DNA of 64,000 bases, taken from positions 1-64,000 of the forward strand of contig NZ_JADPMP010000002.1 in the NCBI RefSeq assembly GCF_015686655.1. The letters run 5' to 3'. This document shows, one piece after another, positions 9,464-17,822 of the stretch (within the stretch, counting starts at the first letter, position 1; every line of letters begins with the position of its first letter). Source of the stretch: Pontibacter sp. FD36. Lineage in GTDB: Bacteria > Bacteroidota > Bacteroidia > Cytophagales > Hymenobacteraceae. A program made the position numbers and the translations under genes. The notes beneath the pieces were generated by a model. It did not search any database, was not told the origin of the DNA, and worked only from the letters and a program-made list of their open reading frames with translations.

Positions 9464-9931
9464 TTAGTCGTTAAAATGATACAGGAACGTCACGATCCCA
9501 TTATAAGCCGGTTTACGGCTGTTCTCGATTTCGAGGGTAACTTCGATCTGTGTTTTGGCGATGCCGCGCAGGTTTTTAACCGAAAGCATTTTGGCGCGCA
9601 GGCGTACCCGGCTGTTTACGGCTACTGCCTGGTTGAAGCGCAGACTTTCGATCTCGTAGTTTACCTGCATCTTCACATTCCCGATTTTTACGATCTGGCC
9701 CCACAGGTATGGCAGCAGCGACACCGTGAGGTAACCGTGCGCGATGGTTGATCTGAATGGCGTTTCGATGGTCGCGCGGTTCTCGTCGAGGTGGATCCAC
9801 TGGTGATCGAGGGTCGCATCAGCAAAGTTTTTGATCTGCTCCTGCGTGATGGTGTGGTAATCGGATACGCCCAGTTCCTTGCCCTGGTATGATTCCAGTT
9901 CTTCGAGGCTGTTGATCGTGATTTGGCTCAT
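9464..9931 (-). CDS. MaoC family dehydratase/hydratase
   Basis: A 155-residue hot-dog-fold protein of the MaoC (R-specific enoyl-CoA hydratase) family. The motif FADATLDHQWIHLD followed by PFRSTIAHGYLTVSLLP carries the Asp and His of the hydratase-2 active site. It likely hydrates trans-2-enoyl-CoA intermediates. The protein is single-domain and complete, starting at ATG 9931. It is the first gene of a pair with the PLP enzyme at 8187-9428, although no clear pathway links them. The upstream region is a long repeat-rich spacer. Confidence 0.92.
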   Translation of the reverse strand: MSQITINSLEELESYQGKELGVSDYHTITQEQIKNFADATLDHQWIHLDENRATIETPFRSTIAHGYLTVSLLPYLWGQIVKIGNVKMQVNYEIESLRFNQAVAVNSRVRLRAKMLSVKNLRGIAKTQIEVTLEIENSRKPAYNGIVTFLYHFND

Positions 9932-10846
9932 GTTAGGTTTCGTGTTTGTGTTGGAGGTATAAACTTACGTTTTATTCTGGAAAATTAGTTGTTTCCTATG
10001 TTTAAGAATGTGGTGGTAGTGGTGTATTGTGTAAGTGTTGTCTGTAGTGAGGGCTTCTATTTGGTATAAGGTATAATCGGTTTTTAGGTATAGCTGGTGT
10101 CTTGTTGCATAGGGTGCCTTGGCCGGGTGGGATGCTTTTTCGCCTGTGCGGCGGGCAGGGTATGCCCTGGCCGGGCGGGCCTTACTTTTTGTCTTGACAC
10201 AAAAAGTAAGCAAAAAGGTCAAGACTCCCCAAACTCGCTGAACGCTCGAACAGTGGGGAGTCATTTTGCGCACCTGGCACTGTGGTCTTTTTCATTGCCA
10301 GCGTGCGAGTTAGTCTTGCTATACCTGCCAGTGTTACGTGACAGATGCTACAAGACTTATACCTTTGAATTGTCAGTAGCAGAAGCCCCCCGCCTGGGGG
10401 TAGGGGCCCTCTTAAAGGATAAGGAGGGGCAGGGGTGGTTGGACTCGGTATAGCAATAGAACCACTTTATGTACGATACTTATACCTTCGAACTGGCAGT
10501 TACTCAAGTCCCCCTTCGAAGGGGGCAGGGGGATGTCAATCATTCCCAATCCCCCTCTGGGTGTAGTGCTTTTCATTCTGCTTTTTTGTCATCCCGTAGG
10601 GATCTTGGTGAAGAGGTCTCCCGCCCCCGCCAGTAGCAGCGGCTTATTACCCATACAACCAAGTTTCTTAACAGAATGACAGTGATACTGGGACAAGTTT
10701 TTGTGGAATGAAACGACCTTACTCTCAAGAGGGGCTGGGGGAGATGTAGTTCTCTCTTTTGTCGCGCCCTGTCCGAATCATGCACAACGTTACTATTTAA
10801 CCAGAGCTCAACCTTCTCCCCCAAAGCACGCTATAGCAGATAAACC
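9932..10846. other. Repeat-rich 0.9-kb intergenic region
   Basis: No convincing gene. It holds repeat copy B (10137-10275), then a stretch shared with 47560-47640 (CTATACCTGCCAGTGTTACG and CTTATACCT...CTGGCAG). Next comes a C/G-rich block (CCCCCTTCGAAGGGGGCAGG at 10511-10530) also present near 47645. A REP-like segment from about 10588 begins GTCATCCCGTAGGGATCTTGG and is closed by AGAATGACAG near 10672. The mosaic suggests serial insertion of non-coding repeats. The promoters of the MaoC and aldo/keto reductase genes must lie at its ends. Confidence 0.75.
10137..10275 (+). repeat. Structured intergenic repeat, copy B
   Basis: Forward copy of the family. The first hairpin has arms TTACTTTTTGT (10182-10192) and ACAAAAAGTAA (10199-10209). 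Relative to copies A and C, the inner T-A pairs became G-C by paired change. The second hairpin has arms GACTCCCC (10223-10230) and GGGGAGTC (10255-10262) and pairs perfectly. No coding potential is apparent. Confidence 0.88.
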
Positions 10847-11761
10847 ATGCATAACCCGACTACCATGAACTACAATCTACTCGGAAAATCTGACCTTCGC
10901 ATCAGTGAGATCGCCTTTGGATGCATGTCGCTGGGCAGCGACCATACTGCCAATGCAAAACTCCTGCACCGGGCATTGGAGCAGGGGATAAACTTCTTCG
11001 ATACGGCTGATCTCTATGACAAGGGAACAAACGAGGAAACAGTGGGGAAGGCTTTTGCAGGTATGCGAGAGCGGGTGATCATCGCGACGAAAGTCGGTAA
11101 CCAGTGGCGACCGGATGGGAGTGGCTGGGACTGGAATCCAACAAAGAGCTACATCCTGCAGGCGGTGGAAGAAAGCCTCCGACGTTTGCAGACTGACTAC
11201 ATTGACCTGTACCAACTGCATGGCGGCACCATCGACGATCCGATTGACCAGACCATCGAGGCCTTTGAACTGCTCAAGCAACAGGGCAAGATCCGGCACT
11301 ATGGCATTTCCTCTATCCGGCCCAATGTGATACGGGAGTATGTGAAGCGCTCCAATATTGCCAGCGTGATGCTGCAGTACAGTTTGCTCGACCGCAGACC
11401 CGAGGAAGAAGTGCTGGACCTGCTGCAGTCGCAAGGTATAGGGGTGCTGGCTCGTGGCAGTCTGGCGCAGGGGTTGCTGGCCGGAAAACCCGCCAAGCCT
11501 TACCTCGGCTATACCCTGGAGGAGGTGCAGCAGGCAGCTGAGGCGATACAGTCCGTGGCTGGCTCAGAACGCCCGGCAGCTGAAGTGGCGGTGCGCTATA
11601 CCTTGCACCAACCGGCTGTCAGTGCGGCGGTGCTGGGAATCCGTACATACGAGCAGCTCGACGAGGCACTGCAGACCGGGAAGGTTGCATCCTTAACGAC
11701 TGAAGAGATCAAGGCACTGCAGCAAACCCTGCAGGCTAATAGGTATGAGCAGCACCGTTGA
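10847..11761 (+). CDS. Aldo/keto reductase
   Basis: A 304-residue cytoplasmic NADPH-dependent oxidoreductase with a TIM-barrel fold. The AKR tetrad can be read: Asp and Tyr in NFFDTADLYDKG near residue 47, Lys in VIIATKVG near 81, and His in LYQLHGG near 125. The N-terminus NYNLLGKSDLRISEIAFGCM is typical. ATG at 10847 or 10865 could start translation; the second begins directly at the conserved fold. The natural substrate is unknown. It ends 4 bases before the convergent OMP gene, with no clear terminator between. Confidence 0.94.
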   Translation: MHNPTTMNYNLLGKSDLRISEIAFGCMSLGSDHTANAKLLHRALEQGINFFDTADLYDKGTNEETVGKAFAGMRERVIIATKVGNQWRPDGSGWDWNPTKSYILQAVEESLRRLQTDYIDLYQLHGGTIDDPIDQTIEAFELLKQQGKIRHYGISSIRPNVIREYVKRSNIASVMLQYSLLDRRPEEEVLDLLQSQGIGVLARGSLAQGLLAGKPAKPYLGYTLEEVQQAAEAIQSVAGSERPAAEVAVRYTLHQPAVSAAVLGIRTYEQLDEALQTGKVASLTTEEIKALQQTLQANRYEQHR

Positions 11762-11765
11762 GCGT

Positions 11766-12482
11766 CTACCGACTGATCGGAAAAGAAACGGATAGGTTTA
11801 GGCGAATACCGTTCCAGCTAGGTTCCAATTTATCGTTGTCACTGTTGCGCACCAGGTATTGGTCCGGTTCGCCAGGTACATGGAATGCACGGCTGCCACT
11901 GGCTAGGTAACCGAATGTCAGACGGGCAGGAATGGTCAGGATTGGGTACTGTAACCCAATAAAAGGTTTTAAACCAACGCCTTTGGAGCTAAAGGTGTCG
12001 CTGCTGGAATCGGATTCATTGTAAAGGCGACCGTAGGTTTCGATTCTGAGCCTGCTGATAAAAGCACTGGCTTCTATACCCGCCACAAAGCTTAACTGGC
12101 TGTTGAGGATGGGTTCGTGGGTATACAGCATGGCGCCCAGTGCCGTGTAGTTTACGGGGGTGTCGTAGCGAAGCTCACCGGAGTAATCCTCGTAGGCCAC
12201 ACGGCCACCTGTAGAACTACGCTCCACAAACAGGCCAACCCGGGTCTGCTCGTCCAGATCCATTACCGCATTAAGCCCCAACTGAAAGTATGGCCCGAAA
12301 CTATCGGTGGCTTTCGCATTTACGTTCGATCGTGAGATCAGTGTCTGCTGGAACTCTTTCATCGATTTCATCCGGAAGGTGCCCAGCCCCAGCCTTGGCT
12401 CCAGGTATATCTTTTTCTGTGCTGCTACAGATCCTGCGGCCAGCAGGAGCACGGCCAACAGTGTTATTTTAAGTTTTCGCAT
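11766..12482 (-). CDS. Outer-membrane beta-barrel-like protein
   Basis: A 238-residue exported protein. A signal peptide (MRKLKITLLAVLLLAAGSVAAQ) precedes alternating polar/aromatic strands such as IYLEPRLGLGTF and YFQLGLNAVMDL. The end, LNLSVSFPISR, is close to an outer-membrane barrel terminus, though it lacks the classic final aromatic. No enzyme motif is seen. It starts 3 bases after the stop of the split lipoprotein/propeller gene, so the two are very likely translationally coupled and act together at the cell surface. Confidence 0.7.
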   Translation of the reverse strand: MRKLKITLLAVLLLAAGSVAAQKKIYLEPRLGLGTFRMKSMKEFQQTLISRSNVNAKATDSFGPYFQLGLNAVMDLDEQTRVGLFVERSSTGGRVAYEDYSGELRYDTPVNYTALGAMLYTHEPILNSQLSFVAGIEASAFISRLRIETYGRLYNESDSSSDTFSSKGVGLKPFIGLQYPILTIPARLTFGYLASGSRAFHVPGEPDQYLVRNSDNDKLEPSWNGIRLNLSVSFPISR

Positions 12483-12485
12483 GGC

Positions 12486-14294
12486 TTATAGGGAGATGTA
12501 GCGGTCAGGTGAAAATATTCTTTCCTTGAAAACAAAGGCCCCGGTATTTTTGGCGAGCTTCAGCTTCCGGACAAGCTGCCCGTTTGCGATGTTGTAGACA
12601 TAGAATATATTGCCGTTATAGCCAAACAGGTTGCCCGATTCAGGATCTATCTCAGTTTCAAAAAGCTCCGTTTCCGTTTGCAGTGATTTCTCCAGTGCGT
12701 CAGTGGCAATAGAATAGAAGTAAATACCCTGCCCCCGCTTCACATAATACCAGGGATTGCTGGGGTGAAACGCCAGCGTGGTAACCTCCTGAGACGGTAC
12801 AGACTGCAGCTGCCAGCTACCGTCGTTCTGCTCTTTGTATAATTCAGAGCTGATCCGCAATGCTTTGCCGTTGGCGCTGATAGTGACCTGACGCGGGAAC
12901 ACATTTGAGCTTTTTCGCTGCAGAATTTTTTTCTGCTCCATGTCAAAAACAAATACCGAGTCGCGGTAACTCCAGGTATTGTTACTGGCAATGACTAACC
13001 TGTTGCTGTTGCTTACGCCCTGCAGACTTATCGACCTGTGGCCATCCCCGGGGAGCACTTGCCCAAACGGGAAAGTTTCCAGTGTCTGGAGATTGGCAGG
13101 ATTCAGCTTATGAATATTTTGATTGATGATCGCATAAACATGACGACCGTCTTCTGACGCTACATGGGTGTTGTACATAAAGCCATTGTACTGGATCTCC
13201 CGCTGGTGCTGTACCTGCAGTGTGGTGGCATCTATCGCTTTCAGCACATAGTTACTCAAAGCATAAATTCTGTTTACCTGCGGTCTCCGGAGCATCCCAT
13301 GTAGTGCAAACGGCCCCCAGGAAGTACCATAGCCTTCAACCGTCACCTCCGAATACATCTCCCGCTCATACACATTAGGATAATAATTGAGTGGGTAGGC
13401 GACCAGCTTCAGGTTAAAATCGTTCCCAAAACCGGGGTTCGGGAAGGTGACAACGGTATCTGTCCTTTCGGCACTTTGGTAATAGAGGCCTTCGGGCGCC
13501 TGCAGCACGTACTCTTTAAAGTTTTTGTAAAACGGTGTAGCGCTGAAAGTTACGATCAGGTCTTTGGCCTCGTTAAAAGAACTGCTCAGGATTTGTGCAA
13601 TCGGATAATGATAGCGCATGACAGGGCCAGCTGCTCCATTATAGAAACCATCTGTGAAAGTGCTAACATAATAGCGAACTGGCCCGCCCACGTATACATC
13701 GTCTGTCTAGGAGGTGGAGGTGATTTCCTGGAACGTGGCTACCCGTTCGTGTCCGCCTTCGCCGAGCACCCTGTATAGCTCATACCTATGGAAGCCCGGC
13801 CTTTTGTACTGCTGCCATTCCACTCTGAGCTGGCCTTTTACTGGCACTATGCTGGTGATGGCAACAGGCGATGGACCAGCGTTGTCGATCAGGATGACCC
13901 AGGTGCGATTAATCTCGAGCAGCTCGGCACCGTGTTTATCTGCCAGACTACCGGTACCGGAGTTGCTTACGGCCGAGAACTTCAAGGTATGATAGCCATC
14001 ACGATACTGGGCTGACCGAAACAGCACACTTCCGGGATTGTTTCCTTCCGCTATTACCTGATTCCCGAGCTTGAGCTGAAAGCCATGATAAACCCTGCCG
14101 GGCAGCGACACACTGAAGTGCAGATTTTTGTTTCCACGGATCAGGATGGTGTCCTGGTGCTCGTGCAGCGTAATGTCCGCAACCACCTCCGGATTTGGAT
14201 TTAAATCTTCATAGTGACTCCCCGAAGGGCTGTAGTCGCAGGCAAGAAAAAGGCACGGGATGATCCCGAGCAGTAGGCGTAAAAGTTGCTTCAT
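12486..14294 (-). pseudogene. Lipoprotein with FN3-like and beta-propeller-like parts, interrupted by in-frame TAG
   Basis: A single 603-codon frame with one TAG at 13707-13709 (codon 196). The N-terminal part has a lipoprotein signal (MKQLLRLLLGIIPCLFLACD) and a region like a fibronectin III domain (FHRYELYRV). After the stop, the same frame resumes TDDVYVGGPVRYYVSTF, the expected last strands of that domain. About 390 residues of propeller-like repeats follow (YAIINQNIHKLNPANLQTLE, DSVFVFDMEQKKIL). The downstream half alone could start at GTG 13691 but would lack a signal. It is probably a recent nonsense mutation, an assembly or sequencing error, or readthrough. It is operonic with the OMP-like gene downstream. 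Confidence 0.8.
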
Positions 14295-14445
14295 AGGCTG
14301 GTAAGTACTAAAAATGGGCTGTTATCAGAAAGTCGCAAATATACAGGTTGTCTGACACTTACAGGTATAAAATCACATAATAATATACCTGATGTTAAGA
14401 TTGATGAAGTGCATAGAATGACTCCCGTACCCGGAACAAAACAAA

Positions 14446-14476
14446 AAAAGCAGCAACCGCTGGGGCTGCTGCTTTT
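14446..14476 (-). terminator. Terminator of the 35-residue Lys-rich gene
   Basis: Stem AAAAGCAGCA/TGCTGCTTTT (14446-14455 with 14467-14476) with an 11-base loop. On the minus strand it is followed by TTTGTTTTG. It lies about 47 bases beyond the small gene's stop codon. Confidence 0.8.
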
Positions 14477-14522
14477 CCAAAATTCGTATGCTATACCTGC
14501 CGGCTGGGGCAGGGCATTTACG

Positions 14523-14630
14523 CTAATCGTAGCTTTTCTTTTTCTTTTCAAGTTTAGCCGCCTGCTTTTCCTTTGGAGTTTTGGCTGGCTTTTTCTTTAC
14601 GTCCTTTTTTGCGTCTTGTGACTTTGCCAT
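14523..14630 (-). CDS. 35-residue Lys-rich small protein
   Basis: A complete tiny frame starting MAKSQDAKKDVKKKP and ending LEKKKKSYD. Fourteen or so of 35 residues are Lys, so the product is strongly basic and probably disordered. Similar MAKSQD/MAKGQD-type basic miniproteins occur across Bacteroidota (from memory). No function is known; nucleic-acid or ribosome association is only a guess. A good terminator directly downstream supports a real transcription unit. The sequence before the ATG (CTTATACCT) lacks a purine-rich ribosome site, as is common in this phylum. Confidence 0.72.
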   Translation of the reverse strand: MAKSQDAKKDVKKKPAKTPKEKQAAKLEKKKKSYD

Positions 14631-14670
14631 AGGTATAAGGTTAAGGTATAGCTAAAGGTACGTTATTTTT

Positions 14671-14994
14671 CTATTCGAAGTGCACCTCCAGCTCATCTTC
14701 TGCCAGACCAAAGGCAATGCCCCGCATCAGGATCTGGGCGTTGGGGTGGGAGAGGTCCTGCAGGTCCTGTTCTATCTCCCGGATGCTGACGCCCGCTGTA
14801 TCACCTCCAAAAATGCGGATGCGCAGCGTCTGGACTACAAAATCGTCTTCTTCGCTTTCATCCCCGGCATCCGCCTGCAGCTGCAGTTCCATTTCCTGCA
14901 AACGCCCGATCAGGGTGTCGCGATCTATTTCCTGGTCCAGGAACTGGCCGAACAACTGCCGGGCCATAGGAGAGTAGTGAGGTTGGTGGGACAT
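14671..14994 (-). CDS. Hypothetical acidic protein
   Basis: A 107-residue soluble acidic protein beginning MSHQPHYSPMARQLFGQFLD. The first half is helical (REIDRDTLIGRLQEMELQLQ-like), followed by a short acidic linker (DAGDESEEDD) and a mixed region (VVQTLRIRIFGGD). No family is recognised and no signal or membrane segment is present. It stands alone between the FUSC-family gene and the Lys-rich small gene, all on the minus strand. An internal ATG at residue 10 is an alternative start. Confidence 0.6.
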   Translation of the reverse strand: MSHQPHYSPMARQLFGQFLDQEIDRDTLIGRLQEMELQLQADAGDESEEDDFVVQTLRIRIFGGDTAGVSIREIEQDLQDLSHPNAQILMRGIAFGLAEDELEVHFE

Positions 14995-15093
14995 AGGAGT
15001 ATGTTGTGCTAAGCGTAATTAAACGCAAGATAAGGGAAATGTATCTGAAATGCCGCAGCTATCTGCAGCGGTGCAGCAGCTAGCCCATGCTGA

Positions 15094-17322
15094 TCAGGCC
15101 AGTTCCGATACTGCTTTTTTCAGATTTCCGGAGATGGTATGCAGCCACTTCAACTGATCCGAGATCAGGCGGGCCTCCTTCAGGTTCTTCAGAAAACCAG
15201 GGGCGATGGGCTTGTACGTGGCTCCTGCCAGTTCGCGGGTACGGATGGCTACCAACTCGTTATACCTGCCTTCCAGGTGATCGTAGGCCTCCACCAACTC
15301 TTCCCGGGCCACCGTTTCGGCCTGTGGTGTCTCCTCCTGCAGGGTTTGCAGGGCCTGTGCCAGGTTGGCGTCTATCGATTTGATGATCAGGTGCAGGTCT
15401 TCCGAGGCGGCCTCTGTCTTATTGTCCCGGATAAAGGTGCCCAGCGCAGCCGCAGCCGCCAGAAAGGTATGGTTCAGGCCGACGATCTCGTAAATCTCCA
15501 TCAGTTGCTGCTGCGTGGACTTCGGCTCCTGGCTCATCCGCTGGAAAGCCGCGTTCAGGTTGCCCATCTGCAGAAAGGCTTCTTTTCGGGCGAGTTTGTA
15601 GTCCGTGGTATTCTGCGATGTGTGCTGGCTATACCTATCTATCTCGGCCAGGTAGCTGCGGTTGGCGTGAAGGGCCTTCACAATGTTGCCTTTAATGCTC
15701 AGCGACTCCCACGAAGGCCACAGAAAAGAAATAGCCCCCAGGGCAATGGCTGCTCCGGTCAGGGTATCGATCACCCGGAACTGGATCGCGTCGAAGGCAT
15801 CCGGCGTGATGAGGGCATAGATAAAGATGACGCCGGTGGTCACAAAAATAGAGGAGGTGCGGTAGTTGCGCTGGATAAAAGCGAAGGAAAGGATCAGCGA
15901 CACCAGGGCCAGCACGCCATACAGGTATACGTTCTGCACCAGGAGCACTACCAGTCCCGCAATCACGGCACCCAGCAAGGTACCGTACAGCCTGTGTTTC
16001 GACCGCTCCTTGGTCAGGGTATAGCCGGGCCGCATGATCACCACGATCGTGAGCAGAATCCAGTAAGCATTCTGTATCGGGAAGATGATGCCCAGCACGT
16101 AGCCCAATAACATCGCAAAAGTCAACCTGCCGGCATGTTTAAAAATGGGCGACTCCGGTGAGAAGCTATCCCGCAGGATCCGTACATCGTAATCCTGCTG
16201 GGTGATAAACTGCCGGCTCTCCCTGCTTTGCAAACCAATACTCTGCTGCTCTTCCAGGTTCAGGTATACCCGCTCGATGGAGGTGATTTTCTGCAGCAGC
16301 TTTTCCTCGTAATCCAGCAAATTGTGTAGCAAAAGCGCACCTTCGCGGGCCTGGGGCAGTTTCAGTTCTTCCACGTACTGCCGGATGCTGTCGTTACATT
16401 TCTGCAGCAGGGGCTCCAGGTCTTTTTCCGCTGAAAGGGCATGTCCCTGCTCCATACTGTCAGCCAGATCGTCCAGCTTGGCCGACAGCTCAAAGACCAG
16501 CTTGATGAAAGGCAGCAGCACCCTGACGGACTGCCCGAACAGTGCCCGGGCACGTTCATAATTGGCCGGGTTGGCAAGCGATAATTCCAGGATGTCGATC
16601 AACTCGATAAAGATCAGAAGCTGCTTGCGGCTGTAGTTGGAAGTGCCGGAGCTTTGCCTTTCGTGCAGGAGCACTTCGCGCAGGGCCTCGTGCGTCTCGT
16701 TCAGCTTCACCTGCAGGTTGTAGAGTTCTTTCTGGAGCGCCTCCTGTTCCGGGCTTTCCGTTGTGAGTTTCCCGCGCAAATGGATGTAGCGGGCCGTCTG
16801 GCGCAAACAGTTGATCAGGAGCGTCTCAGCTTGGCGTCTTTGCAGCAGCGAATGGAAAACAAGCGAAAGCAGCAGCGCCCACAAGCCCCCAGCCCCCAGC
16901 AGCAGGCCGTGTATAAAAATATCGGCTCCTGTGTGTGCGTGTATAAAGCTCAGCACGATGGCCATCAGTCCGGCAAAAGATACCAGCGAAGCCCGGAAGC
17001 CATACACAGAAATAAAGGAGATGCCGAACACCAGCACAGCCAGTACCGGCAGTAATAGATATAGACTGCCCGATGCCAGGCCAATGGCGATACTGGCCAG
17101 CATGGCGATGGCAGCCGATACGAGGATGCCGATGGTTTTATGCTGTCTGCTACCCGGCACATCACTCCCCGAAGCCAGCACCACACCCATCGCGACGCTC
17201 AGAAAGTAAGGCACCTGCCCGAGCCATAGCCCCAGCGAAACAGGCACAGCGGCACCAAAGGTGATCACCAGCGCTTTTACAAAGTCGGTACTCCTGAAAA
17301 ATTGTCTCAGCTCCTGCAGCAT
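15094..17322 (-). CDS. FUSC family inner-membrane protein (YccS-like)
   Basis: A 742-residue membrane protein of the FUSC/YccS/YhfK group, related to aromatic-acid exporters of the AaeB type. It has two hydrophobic blocks of about six segments each, at roughly residues 15-160 and 395-520. They are separated by a cytoplasmic helical domain (LLHNLLDYEEKLLQKITSIE) and followed by a C-terminal helical domain. FUSC-type signatures include the segments around FAMLLGYVLGIIFPIQNAYW and RSKHRLYGTLLGAVIAG. Transport substrate is unknown. It is monocistronic, with NUDIX upstream on the same strand. Confidence 0.9.
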   Translation of the reverse strand: MLQELRQFFRSTDFVKALVITFGAAVPVSLGLWLGQVPYFLSVAMGVVLASGSDVPGSRQHKTIGILVSAAIAMLASIAIGLASGSLYLLLPVLAVLVFGISFISVYGFRASLVSFAGLMAIVLSFIHAHTGADIFIHGLLLGAGGLWALLLSLVFHSLLQRRQAETLLINCLRQTARYIHLRGKLTTESPEQEALQKELYNLQVKLNETHEALREVLLHERQSSGTSNYSRKQLLIFIELIDILELSLANPANYERARALFGQSVRVLLPFIKLVFELSAKLDDLADSMEQGHALSAEKDLEPLLQKCNDSIRQYVEELKLPQAREGALLLHNLLDYEEKLLQKITSIERVYLNLEEQQSIGLQSRESRQFITQQDYDVRILRDSFSPESPIFKHAGRLTFAMLLGYVLGIIFPIQNAYWILLTIVVIMRPGYTLTKERSKHRLYGTLLGAVIAGLVVLLVQNVYLYGVLALVSLILSFAFIQRNYRTSSIFVTTGVIFIYALITPDAFDAIQFRVIDTLTGAAIALGAISFLWPSWESLSIKGNIVKALHANRSYLAEIDRYSQHTSQNTTDYKLARKEAFLQMGNLNAAFQRMSQEPKSTQQQLMEIYEIVGLNHTFLAAAAALGTFIRDNKTEAASEDLHLIIKSIDANLAQALQTLQEETPQAETVAREELVEAYDHLEGRYNELVAIRTRELAGATYKPIAPGFLKNLKEARLISDQLKWLHTISGNLKKAVSELA

Positions 17323-17390
17323 ACCGCAAATGTACGGGAAGTGTGGGAGGGAAGCTGTGTGTGGAGGGAAGTTTTAGAAACTGGTATAGC

Positions 17391-17789
17391 TTACCGGATA
17401 AGCTTCCGTTCTTTCAGCCAGTCGAAGATGATCTGGTCGACGGGTGATACGGCCTCTCTGTCCTGATAGGTTAGCCACACTACTTCTTCAATTTCACTGG
17501 CCGCGGCGATGGTGCCGGTGTAGGAGCCGGTATAGCAGGTCATTTGCACCTGCACCCCATCCGGATGGCTGTCGGCCTGCGCCTGAAATACACCTAGGAA
17601 TCGGGTACTGTCCTCGATCAGGGAAATACTGAGCTCTTCGTTTATCTCCCTCGATAAAGCTTCAAAATCACTTTCTCCCAATTCCCGCTTTCCACCTGGA
17701 AAATAGTATTTGGTTCTGCCCTTGCTGCGGGTGCTCAGTATTTTACCGTCCTGGATTTCGATCCAGGCTAGTTTGTCGATCAGCTTCAA
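17391..17789 (-). CDS. NUDIX hydrolase
   Basis: A 132-residue NUDIX protein that hydrolyses a nucleoside-diphosphate-linked substrate. The box reads GGKRELGESDFEALSREINE then EL at residues 33-54, with the catalytic REINEE core intact. The start appears to be TTG at 17789; no in-frame ATG fits the conserved N-terminal strand MKLIDKLAWIEIQDGKIL. It is close downstream of the helicase gene on the same strand (33-base gap), so it may be read through from it. Specificity cannot be assigned; a housecleaning role is plausible. Confidence 0.9.
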   Translation of the reverse strand: MKLIDKLAWIEIQDGKILSTRSKGRTKYYFPGGKRELGESDFEALSREINEELSISLIEDSTRFLGVFQAQADSHPDGVQVQMTCYTGSYTGTIAAASEIEEVVWLTYQDREAVSPVDQIIFDWLKERKLIR

Positions 17790-17822
17790 GACTATGATAT
17801 TATTAAGTTTGGTTTAGAAAAA

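Noticed and set aside
9965-10273. Open frame across repeat copy B
   Set aside because: It translates repeat sequence; the equivalent frames in copies A and C differ and are not conserved as protein.
15139-16110. 323-codon open frame opposite the FUSC-family gene
   Set aside because: Antisense shadow, very rich in Gln and His as expected for such shadows.
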